A stretch of 25,611 nt of DNA from Ophryocystis elektroscirrha (taxonomy: Eukaryota > Apicomplexa > Conoidasida > Neogregarinorida > Ophryocystidae): positions 5,355 to 30,965 of the forward strand of contig JAQIFP010000069.1 in assembly GCA_030141585.1 (NCBI GenBank), written 5' to 3'. The notes under the pieces are model-generated. The model saw only the letters and a list, made by a program, of their open reading frames with translations, was not told where the DNA came from and did no database searches. Made by a program: the position numbers and the translations under genes. Positions 9,693-22,038 of the stretch are shown here, in pieces. Position 1 is the first letter of the stretch, and each line of letters opens with the position of its first letter.

Positions 9693-10556
9693 ATGGAGTC
9701 AGATACGAGTAACGTGTTGTCCGTTGAAAATTTGACCTACAAAGTAGGCTCAAAAGTGATATTATCGGACATTTCGTTCAAAACAAAACCGGGTAGATTA
9801 TTAACAGTACTAGGTCTGTCCGGAAGTGGAAAAACGACGTTGCTGAAGTGTATAGCTGGATACGTGCCAGAAAATAACATGACCGGTTCTGTTTTGTACA
9901 ATAATGTTCCGTTAAATAATCACGAATCCAAATGTTTACCGTGCACATTTTTATCCGAAAAACCGCTCCTCCCTAACTTGACTGTCCGTGAAACGTTATT
10001 ATACACAATAAAGCTTCATTTCCCAAATGAATCAAGTGAATATCATAAAGCCAATGTCGATAAAATCATTCAAGACTTATCCTTAACAAACTGTGAACAT
10101 AATTATATTGGCAATGAGATAATCAAAGGAACCAGTTCTGGTGAATCCAAGCGTATTGCTATCGGTATCGAGTTAACTGCTAGCCCTTTAGTCGCTCTTT
10201 TTAGCTCTCCCGTTGATGCTTTAGATAGCGCTTTGGCATACGAAATTATTCTTATTCTAAAATCTTTATCGCAAAATGGTTATACTGTTATTATTACTGA
10301 AGACCAACCAACTTCTCAAGTAAATATTTTACTTTGTTCCTAATATAGATATTTCACTTCATAACTTTCTCTATATTTTGTTTATTTCTTTTATATGCAT
10401 GTAAAGGGAAATTGAATCAAATATTTATGCTTTTGTATATTTATAATAATAAATCTGTTAAAGATATATACTTATATATATACTTACATATATATATATA
10501 TATATATACATTCATTTTTATGATATAATGTATATGGTTGGAAGTACATATGTATC

Positions 10557-10587
<31 letters not shown>

Positions 10588-12917
10588 TATTTTAACGTTT
10601 TTTTATATTGAAACGTTTAGAAATAACATTGATTTTAGCATGTATTTATCAAATAGTTTTTAGATGTGGGAGAAATATGATGACGTGGCTTTATTAAAAA
10701 ACGGAGTTTTGTTATATTATGGCGATAAGTCAAATATTCTACCTTACTTTGAGGAATTTGGATATTCATGTCCTTCAGATACATCGGGTATCGATTATAT
10801 ACTGGCAACCTTAGAAGATAAAGATTTGCCTAAATTTGAGTCTGAAGCCAAACCAGTAAAGAAAAAAAACTCCAATCAAACAAGCGAATCCAACAATGAA
10901 TTTTATTTAGCTTACGACAATTCGCTGGAATCAATGTGTAAATCGTCACGTACTTGGTTCTATAAATTATATCTTTTATTCTGCGTAAGTTGATAAAAAA
11001 AAAAATTGATTTTTATAGCGTTCTTTTTTAAATCATATTCGAAATCGTACTTTATGTTGGACACTTTTATTTCTACAAATTATACAGGCTATATTCTTTG
11101 GTAAGTATAGTTTTATTTAATTTAGAATAAAACTCCCCCCTTTTCGAAAATACATTATAAATAGTAGCTTGTTAAATAAATAAATATATATATATGTATA
11201 TATAAATATATAAATATGTATTTATTTAACTATATTATAGATGCTTGGTTTGATTGATTGTACAGAATTTATTGATTATAATATTTATTTTTTTAATTAG
11301 TTTCTAAATACAAAGAAATTAATAAACATGATAAAATATGCATAATTGTAAATTGTAATTATATATATTTTATATTAATATATATAATTAATTGTTGTAT
11401 GTTTTAAAAATAAATTAATATTAATATAAATAAAATTGATATTGTGAATTTTTGCATATATTATGTAATTTGTTCCATCAGGTTTTTTCTTTTTCAAAAT
11501 TAACAAGGATTTTTATGCTACTCCAGCTATATCGTCAGAATTAACATCGCCTTTAAAGAATCCATTGATAAATTTAATAGACCTAGAGTTCAAGACTAGT
11601 AGATACATCGAAAAAATGTTGCTTAAAGGGGTTGATTTCCAAGGTTCTCACGTATTGTTTGATTTATTTAATGACGAAAATTCACTTAATAGTATATTTA
11701 ACATTTTAAAGTGTTATACAAATAGTAGTCTAATAATGGACTCGAAAAAAATCACGAAAAAAGATTTAATGGAGGCTTTTATTGGAATGGTGTCAATATT
11801 ATCCGATAGGAGTACAGCTTTGACTAAAATCTCTTATTGTATGTTCAATACTAAATTGAGTTTTAATCCGATAAGTACGGAAGAAGCTGATAAGCTATTA
11901 AATGAATTTGCTTCAAAGGTTACTTTAAATACGGAATATAATGAAGCGTATGATGGAGTAAACAACTTTACTGCTCAAGAATTAAAACTGTCTCAAATAA
12001 GATCCCTTCAAGAAACAAACGATATATCCGCAGCGGAATTTAATTTAAGATATATATTGAACTCCATCGAAACTTTAGCAATGAATTATTTCGAAAAGCC
12101 TATTCTTGTTGGGAAAGAGTTTTATAAAATCTTACTGGATTATCACAAAGCAGGGAAATGTAAATCGTCGTTATGTTTGAAGATTTATGATTATATTAAA
12201 GGAAATAATCAAGAATTTTATTTATATGTGTTTAATGTATTCCATATCGCTATTTTCCTAGGAGTTTTATTTATGATTGTAGCTTATATAGGGTTTGGTA
12301 ATAATTCCTGTTTATTTACTTTGGCACAAGAAATGCCGTTAGTTACCAATGAAATAGTCTCCAATTTGTACAGTCCAGCTCAATATTTTATTGCAAAAAC
12401 TACAGCTGAATTACCAATCAATTTATTCTTTGCTTTTATTACAATTTCTATAAATTATTTTTTGATTGCTATTGGAACAACCGCAGCTCATTATTTTTCT
12501 TTTGTTGGTGTTACTTTACTGATTGTTTACGCTGCACAAAGCTTTGCATTTTTATTAGCGATTATTTGCGACGATTTACATCTTAGCGTTTTTGTATCCC
12601 CTTTATTACAAATTATTTTATTATCTATATCTGGATTTTATATATCAGACTCCAATTTATCTGCAGTATTAAATTTATGGTCTAGTTTGGATATATATAA
12701 ATGGGGGTTTTTATCGTACGTATATCTACAATATCCTCGAAATTACTCTTTGAATGGTATACCTACTGAATTAGCTCTATCTATAGCTGGTGCGCATAAA
12801 TATAGTCTTACTTATTCTGTCGTAGCTTTATTTTTAGTCGGTACTTTATACCGTTTGATTGCTTTTGGTTTATTTTGTGTTAAATTTGATCGTAAAAAGT
12901 TGAAAAAAAATCTTTAA
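9693..12917 (+). CDS. ABCG-type half-transporter with degenerate ATPase site
   Basis: Membrane transporter of the ABCG (White/WBC) class, nucleotide-binding domain first, then membrane domain. Exons are 9693-10319, 10664-10984, 11019-11100 and 11482-12917; introns 344, 34 and 381 nt; product 821 residues. Walker A is intact (GLSGSGKT, 41-48). Other ATPase motifs are altered: Q-loop position is E89 (FLSEKP), signature is SSGES (148-152), Walker B reads LFSSPVDALD with S171/S172 where Asp/Glu belong, and the H-loop is TEDQP with D204 for His. Exon 3 supplies the coupling helix and TM1 (RSFLNHIRNR..., about 315-355). About 230 mostly polar residues follow before TM2 (about 589-615), which ABCG proteins normally lack. 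Then come QEMPLVTNEIVSNLYSPAQY and AELP, the usual ABCG landmarks, and the remaining helices. It ends tail to tail with beta-tubulin, about 105 bp away. Likely a partner in a heterodimer or a regulatory subunit; substrate unknown. Confidence 0.9.
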
Positions 12918-13022
12918 ATTTAAATATTATTATTATTATTAATTATTAAGTGAGAAAAAAAAAATATTAAAAATATTATATATATATATCTAAATTTAAA
13001 GATGATGATGTGATGTGATAAT

Positions 13023-15419
<2,397 letters not shown>

Positions 15420-17543
15420 TTACACTAATTTAAAGATATCTTTTATTATTATGTTCCATAGAACTTCAATTGCTACTTCAGCAAATATTAGATAAATAAT
15501 AATCCATTCTAAACGATGGCCGTGCTAAAATATCTTTTTTTTTTTTTTTTTTTACCTGTATAGTCAATTCATTGTTTAACATATCGTAGATATCTTTGAT
15601 TATGTCAAGCCTAAGGATAAAAAAAAAAAAAAAAAATTACCTTTGATTTAATATCTCAACACGTTTAGGTATTTCCAAATACCCTCTACAAGCCGAATAG
15701 TGTTTTGAGTAACCATCAAACTCCCAGAAAATATCAGGAGTGTCAAGTATATCCGTATGAAGGTTGATATAAAAGCGGCTAGTAAATAATTCGCCAATAC
15801 GTCTTCCTATATCTTCTCTTGTAGCACTAACCTTCCCTGTCCTAGCAAAGCTTTCTAAAAAAAAAAACCATGGTAAATATTCAAAGAAATACTTTTTTTT
15901 GTTATTAACATAACAGTAAGTTTAATTTACTAATTTATTATATTACAAGACAATACATATTGAAACATACACTGTAACGTTTGCGCATGACATAAGTAGA
16001 TATATGCAACTTTATATACACTATGGTTCTTTTAGTGTAGACATATAATCCAATTATTAAACCCTAAAGTATATATATTACATAACCCATAAACACTAAG
16101 ATATCTTTATGTAATAGTAAAAGAAGTATGTGAAGCTAGTAAGTATAGTTAGTTTCAGGGAGTACCTGGAATAAACCTTGTACGATCAATAGTTTCGTCT
16201 ATATTGCTTTCAAAAACAGATAGTTTGACAGACTATTGAAACTCAAATAGCATTAATTCAATTTTACTTGAGCGAAAGCATACGAGTAGGCTAACTTCTC
16301 AAATAACTCGTTAGATATTAGATGAATGGTATCTTGCTTTATACCTTTACGCTCGGATACAATGTAACTCATTTCATCTTCTTCTAGAAAAAGTACGTTT
16401 GAATTTTTTTGATATTTTTGTAACATTTTGAGTATTTTCTGAAAACGCAAACTTTATATATACGCATAAAATTGTTTATTATAATATGATAATACTAATT
16501 TATATAATTTATTTATATTACGTACTCCCGCATATATAAAATGTAACAATAAAATTAAAAATTTGTGAAAAATATATGTATACCCATAATAAATATATAA
16601 TATGTAAATAAAATTCAAAAGTTCAATATACAATATATATATATATATACTATATTCACTTGTATTGAAAAGATAAATATACATATATACATAGTAATAC
16701 TAATAATAATAATAGTATTAGTAATAATATTGATAATAATGATAATATAATGACTAAAGTTTACTTAATATATTTTATGTTAGTACGCGAATGTTGCACG
16801 TTAACAAGCTATCCAAAAAGTATAAATACACAGGAATAGCGTACGTGGTAGTTCACTTTCACAGAAAATATTACATAAGATACCATTATAAGCATATTTT
16901 GTAATATCTGTAACTATAAAGAAAAGTTTTTTTCTTCCATATATTTATCTATTAATCTGTATATACATGGTAAAGGTAAAAATTACCAAACGTTCTTGTG
17001 GAGTCAAATCCCAGCCTACAGCGCATCCAAACTTGAACAAAAACAATATTTTATGATTAAAAACAGTAACAAACAAAACTTCAGAGTACGCGGTAGTAAC
17101 CCTGGTGGATGTTTAATAAAAATAGATTACATAAATTCTTGAGAGTCGAAATCACCACATTTACAAGCAATAAGGAGCTCATTAAATAACTAAATAATAA
17201 TTTATATATGCAGCATTACGCATTCTGGGGAAAAGCAACACGCCCAAACAGTACCCTCTGGATTTATGTTAAACTAAATAAATATTATTTTTAATATTCA
17301 TACCCCCATTTTTTTAGCAGAGGCTTGTATGTCCGCTCTTTTTCGAGCGGTTCTCTGATTTCTTCGTACATCTGCTGTCTAAATTAGCTTTATTAGTAAT
17401 TTAATAAAAGAAAAACATACAGGCGGTTCCGACAGCATGTGTGGCTTTAAATCCATTGAAAATACTGAGGCCCTATTAGCATCTTCCCTGTGGGAGCTAC
17501 CAGAGGATTTTGATAGAAGCGGTTTACAAAGATCTCGCACCAT
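15420..17543 (-). CDS. DUF155 / RMND1-Rmd1 family protein
   Basis: Ten exons rebuilt on the minus strand: 17543-17421, 17378-17304, 17255-17220, 17177-17131, 17101-16987, 16438-16268, 16232-16166, 15854-15641, 15610-15556, 15524-15420. Total 1008 nt, 335 residues. Introns are 42, 48, 42, 29, 548, 35, 311, 30 and 31 nt. The family signature is strong: KILFLFKFGCAVGWDLTPQE, EDEMSYIV, LAYSYAFAQSVKLSVFE, RFIPESFARTGKV, IGELFTSRFYINLHTDILDT, FWEF, YLEIPKRVEILNQRLDIIKD, and HGHRLEWIIIYLIFAEVAIE with a C-terminal membrane helix. The family includes mitochondrial RMND1/Mrx10 (support of mitochondrial translation) and yeast Rmd1/Rmd8 (endomembrane). No clear targeting peptide is visible, so location is open. 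The N-terminal 66 residues (exons 1-2) are less certain. The acceptor at 17256-17258 is a tandem AG-AG; the second AG keeps the frame. Confidence 0.88.
16439..16986 (-). other. Large AT-rich intron of the DUF155 gene
   Basis: A 548-nt intron with (TA)n, (TAATAA)n and other AT microsatellites near 16630-16750. A Tyr/Ile-rich open frame inside it (16454-16684) is low-complexity, not a gene. Confidence 0.7.
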
Positions 17544-17743
17544 TTATTCTAAAAGGCGCACATAATTTATCATATTGTAAATTTAATTAATAACTTAATC
17601 CATACATTGCATTTCTCACCAAATTTTTCATAAAATATTGATTCAATATATAATCTGATTCATTTTTTTTTTTTTTTTTTAATTCGTTTATAAAACATAC
17701 CCTATAAACTTTAGTTTCAAAAAAAAAAAAAATTATAAATCAT

Positions 17744-18364
17744 CTAAAGATTATCTGGATTTTTTGAAAAAAGAATTTTAGCAAACAAATTCACCAGAGT
17801 TATCAACATTATATATAAGCCCAGAAAAAAATCAAAATATCCAGTACTAGCCATCATTTGTAAAGATCCAATGAAAACGTATAAATTTACCTAAGATTGT
17901 TTACAATTCAAATACAAACCTTTCCCAAAGGTATAGACAAAATTAGAAACCATTTATGGAGACAGTTTTGAAAAGATTTTGCAACCATATTATTGCTTTC
18001 TAATATAAACATTGTACACCCGAATGCCAATAGATATATATTTAAGATATAAATATAGAATTGAGCAAAAAATGCAAATAATATATTTTTACACGCGCTC
18101 AATATCACAAGTAAACCTAATTAATCCCTTGCGCTATACTGTACACGTACCAGCTACTTGTAAATTTTTTTGCATTAGTAAACTTAGTAAAAATTTTTCA
18201 GACACCATTGGCGTCGGGTTTGGAGGACTTTCAATGTCATTTACATCCTCAAGTAGTCTTTCCTGTGAATCTGTGTTGAATTATGCATAAATAAACCCTA
18301 TACTGTAGATCTGTTTTCCAAACTGTTTTTTTTCTAATTATATATATACCTTATTGAAGCGCAT
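17744..18364 (-). CDS. COPI-associated / Tvp15-like four-helix membrane protein
   Basis: Small Golgi-type membrane protein rebuilt from exons 18262-18151, 18116-17923 and 17893-17744, with a tentative first exon 18364-18350 (MRFNK, 87-nt intron). Introns 2 and 3 are 34 nt (g|gtacgt...aattag|gt) and 29 nt. The product is 156 residues with the tentative exon, or starts at ATG 18208 (MVSEKFLLSLLMQKN) if that is wrong. About four hydrophobic helices: VAGLLVILSACKNILFAFF, IYLLAFGCTMFILE, WFLILSIPLGKVNLYVFIGS and FFLGLYIMLITLVNLFAKIL. The order (helix, helix plus FILE, W-FL-S-GK-x-YxFIGS, G-Y-LIxLVNL) fits the COPI-associated/Tvp15 family, which sits in Golgi membranes and binds coat components in yeast; this is recognition by pattern. 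The polar stretch ERLLEDVNDIESPPNPTP before Met 18208 looks coding, hence the extra exon. Confidence 0.6.
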
Positions 18365-18769
18365 ATATCTTTTAATCGAACAATTATTACAATATCTATT
18401 TAGCTTTGTATATCAGATATATATTATGATTTATTATCATTTTATTTCTCATGTTATATGCTATATATATATATATATTATGACATTGTTAGTATTAAAT
18501 AATTATAATCATTTAATATATAGATAACCATATGTGTTTAGACTATGCATAAATAAAACAGGTTTGCTTTAATTATGTATTGATAATCTATATATCCTTA
18601 TTATACGTAATGTTAATATTTATGTAATTATAATTTTCATAAAGATAATTTATGTATAGGTATGTAAATATCTAGTTTATACACTAAATATTTTCTAATC
18701 TAAACTTATGATAAATCATATTGATATCCTTATATTTCATATTAATTATTCCATGTGCCAATTAAACGT

Positions 18770-18806
<37 letters not shown>

Positions 18807-19151
18807 ATTACGTAAGCGTAATATTATTGTAATTATAATTAATAAAAATCATAAGATTTATTCTGTATGAACAAATATAGTGAACTACTACATACGAATA
18901 TGTCAGTAGACTAATAGTTACATTTATTTATTAAGATAGGCTCTGGTGTTATAAGTTTTTTTAAAAAAGCTTTGGTAATATCAAAGAAGTTTTGCTTAAA
19001 ATCCTTTATATTTGGGTGATTAAAAATTTGGTGAATCAGAGAATCAGTACGATCAAAGTTGTTATAATTATGCTCGTAATTATAATCAAGAAGTTCGCAG
19101 CTGCTTTTTCGTTGCATATTTACATGAATTATTTATTTTCTGAAAATGCAG
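18365..19151. other. AT-rich intergenic spacer
   Basis: Contains a (TA)n run at about 18772-18802 flanked by an inverted ttacgt/acgtaa arrangement (attacg on one side, cgtaatatta on the other), and otherwise AT tracts. It separates the end of the coiled-coil gene from the COPI-associated-like gene. One small open frame within it is listed separately. Confidence 0.5.
18911..19117 (-). CDS. Doubtful 68-residue open frame
   Basis: A minus-strand frame starting MQRKSSCELLDYNYEHNYNN and ending in LINKCNY, with a polar, non-repetitive composition (DSLIHQIFNHPNIKDFKQNF). It lies 34 bp beyond the stop of the coiled-coil gene. I could not connect it by phase-matched splicing to that gene or to any downstream exon. 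It may be part of a 3' UTR, a small gene, or chance. No family is recognised. Confidence 0.25.
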   Translation of the reverse strand: MQRKSSCELLDYNYEHNYNNFDRTDSLIHQIFNHPNIKDFKQNFFDITKAFLKKLITPEPILINKCNY

Positions 19152-21867
19152 TCATGTACGTTTCGCAAAGGAACGAAGTCGATTGCGAAGTGGGGTACGC
19201 CCAATCTCCATTATAATACTTCGTTTCTATAAAAAAAAGAAATGTTCAATAATTTTTCACGGGTTAACTCCCGTCTCTCAGACAAAATACTTAATTTTAA
19301 TAAATTTGTACATTATTATTTATTGCATCTAATATAAAAAAATAGTTTTTCTACTAAATTACAAAATTATCATCAAAGCAAGTGGACAAAGTTTTGCATA
19401 TTTGAGTTCAAACATAACACATATATTCAGATTTTTGCTCCTATATTCAACTATGATGAGTAAAACTATTTTTTTTCCAAAATATTCGTGGTTACCTCTT
19501 ACTATGCAACTATGTACGTCTATTTATGTGTATTTAGTTTATATTGAAGTATTTGTAGTATGAGTTTATAATTTAATATACATGTACATATATTTGTGTA
19601 GTTGTATATTCATATTTATACAGGATGGTGAACATATATAAATGTATATATATGCGTGTAACTACAGACGCACAATCATGCGTAATTTTTTTAAGTACAT
19701 ATAGAAAATGCTTACATGTATACGAGGTTTGTTTGGACGTCTGGAGGACGCTATTATGTCACGAGCAGATGTAATAGACCTCATAATTTTAGGAGAATAT
19801 TCATTGCTAATTATGGAAGACCTCTGGAAAGTACTTTTATTAAAAACCTTCATTACATTAGTTGGGGGGTTTACTTCTTCGTTTTTAACTTTGTCCAATG
19901 AAGGGATTTTTGTCGTTTCCGTCATTGGTCTTATTTTGGAAGTGGGAACTACTTTTTTACGCTTTGGTTTTTTAGAATTTTTTAGATCTAGTTTGGACGG
20001 CACTACCGTAGATTCTTGAATCTTTGTACGTATAAGACGTTTTGCAGCATCAGCAGCCTGTAAAACCATTCAAAATTAAGTAAGTAGTGATAGTTTTATA
20101 ATTTAAATTCAGCCTATGCAATTGTAGACATGTATTGTTATATAAATATATAATTATATTTATATTTTTTCATGTGTATATCTATATGTATATATGCATA
20201 TTAACATATATATATTTATGTTTATATATATATATATATACATCTATATGTATATATATATATGCTTATGTGTATCTAAATTTATATATTTTCATTTGTA
20301 TATCTATATGTTTATATGTATATATGCATATTAACATATATATATATTTATGTGTATCTATATTTATATTTTTGTATGTATATATATATGTTTATATGTA
20401 TATATATATTCTTATATGTATATATATATTTTTATATGTATATATATATTTTTATATGTATATATATATATACATACATATTTTTTTTTAATATGTATAT
20501 ATATATATGTGTTCCTGTGTATTTATATTTATACTTTTATATGTATATATTTATACAAATGTCCTTTGTATAAAATTTTTAGTTAGTACTTGAAGAGAAA
20601 GCTGAGATTCCAATTCCTCCAATCGATTAGACAAAGCATTTTTTTCCTGAAGCATATAAGTTTGGTTTAGTGCAGTACATTTGAAAGAGTGGCTAAAGAA
20701 GAAACAAGAGAATTTCGTTGGTTAGTCAATTCCGAGTTAGCCTGTGCAGCAGAAATAACAAATTAAATAAATTCTTATACTTTATTCAACTGTTTTATCT
20801 TTTGATTTAGAGTGGTAAGCTCATTTTTAGCTGCTGCAAGTTGCTATATCGATGTACTTTATCGCAAACCATCCTTACTTTTTTTACATTATTTAAGCTA
20901 TCTTGAACTGCTTCTTTCTCCTAAAATTAAGTCTCATTTATGCAGAATATCTATTATATATATATGTAAACTATAATTAAGATTTAAATAAAATTATTAT
21001 TAAATTAATATTATTTAATCCGCAGGCTTTTATTTATGTAAACTGAGAAAAATCTTATATATACATTTTACATATATACATTTGTATAAATATATAATTA
21101 TATCAATATATATATACACTTACACATATTTGTATGTATATATATATATATATATACAAATAATTTCATACATATACATATAAATATACTTATATACATA
21201 GATTTAACTATATATACATGTAAATGCATATATAAATATATACGTATATGCATATATCCATATATATATACATATATAAATACACATAATATTATACATA
21301 ATACTGTATAATTGTATACATATATATATATAAATATACACACGTATACATACATATACATATGAACATATAAATACATATATACATAATGAAAACATAT
21401 ACACATAGTTATACACACATAGCCATACACACATAGCCATACACACATAGCCATACACATATAGCCATCCACATATATGTTATATACATATATAATAAAT
21501 ATATATATATAGACAAATTAATGTGGTTTTTTTTTATAAACTGCATATATTAAAAACTGACCTGAGACAAAGTTTGAATTTCAGTTTCTAGTTCTTTATT
21601 ATAAACTTCCATCTAAAATAAAAATATATTAGAAAAGTTGATCTCACATTTTGAATATTGCTAGCGATTTCATGCTGCCTGCAGCATTCATTTTTGAATA
21701 ACCGAACATCGATAAGACACCTGGCTTTCCGATCTTCCAAATAACCTTTTAGTGACGCTGTAAATTCTTGTGCTAAAAACATCTTTTTTTTTTTTTTTTT
21801 TACATTTATCTAATGCTTGGGATATAAGATGTTCAAAAGTTATTAAAGAAGGCTGCGTATCAACCAT
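19152..21867 (-). CDS. Nine-exon coiled-coil protein with basic C-terminus
   Basis: Exons: 21867-21804, 21772-21648, 21612-21562, 20920-20879, 20843-20781, 20741-20679, 20646-20590, 20057-19716, 19226-19152; total 882 nt, 293 residues. Introns are 31, 35, 641, 35, 39, 32, 532 and 489 nt, all GT...AG with matched phases. Residues 1-63 (MVDTQPSLITFEHLISQALD..., a Cys/Arg/Lys-rich helix) lead into a heptad-like coiled coil of about 90 residues (MEVYNKELETEIQTLSQEKE, LTTLNQKIKQLNK, NEKNALSNRLEELESQLSLQ). A Lys/Ser/Pro-rich basic tail ends NRLRSFAKRT. Such layouts occur in cytoskeletal, centrosomal or basal-body proteins, but I cannot name the family. The donor gtaagc and the polypyrimidine acceptor before exon 9 are strong. 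Without that last intron the protein would run to a stop at 19662 (311 residues). Confidence 0.75.
19259..19274. other. Small perfect hairpin inside intron 8 of the coiled-coil gene
   Basis: ACGGG and CCCGT arms flank a six-base loop, TTAACT. It is one of few GC-rich inverted repeats in the window, just inside the 3' end of the 489-nt intron. Function unknown. Confidence 0.35.
20135..20580. repeat. Degenerate AT/TG minisatellite in intron
   Basis: Imperfect repeats of tatatgtatatat plus ttta steps, about 18-24 bp each, with longer copies near 20390-20470. They occupy most of the 532-nt intron of the coiled-coil gene. Plus-strand Tyr/Ile-rich frames here are artefacts of the repeat. Confidence 0.85.
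21060..21530. repeat. Imperfect AT/CA minisatellite in intron
   Basis: Tracts of tatacatata type fill most of the 641-nt intron of the coiled-coil gene. At about 21400-21475 a distinct 14-bp unit with core acacatagccat repeats about five times (agccat at 21421, 21435, 21449 and 21463). The Met/Tyr/Val-rich minus-strand frames across it are artefacts. Confidence 0.85.
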
Positions 21868-22038
21868 TGTATAAGAATAATTAGTTATAAACTCATATGT
21901 GTTTTTTTTTGTATTTATGTAAAAAAAAAGGATATTTAAAAAAAAGTATATTTTTTTTTGAAAGTGCATTTATAAGCGTTATGTAAAGCAGCTACACATT
22001 ATTGTAAGTTAAAAATAAGAGATAGAGTTTTGTGGAAA

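Noticed and set aside
18012..18290. 92-residue plus-strand frame
   Set aside because: Antisense to the spliced COPI-associated-like gene, which fits splice phases and a membrane-protein pattern.
18911..19117. N-terminal part of an Ndc80 kinetochore protein
   Set aside because: IFNHPNIKDFKQNFF loosely recalls the Ndc80 head, but the expected downstream segments are absent before the next gene.
18992..19216. 74-residue plus-strand frame ending VGYAQSPL
   Set aside because: Its GC-richer end coincides with the last exon of the minus-strand coiled-coil gene, which has a strong donor, acceptor and matching phase.
19708..20019. 103-residue plus-strand frame (and the 61-residue one beside it)
   Set aside because: Antisense to exon 8 of the coiled-coil gene.
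20135..20586. Plus-strand frames of Tyr/Ile/Cys repeats
   Set aside because: Minisatellite inside an intron.
21098..21472. 124- and 84-residue minus-strand frames rich in Met, Tyr, Cys and Val
   Set aside because: Created by the AT/CA minisatellite inside an intron; out of phase with the neighbouring exons.
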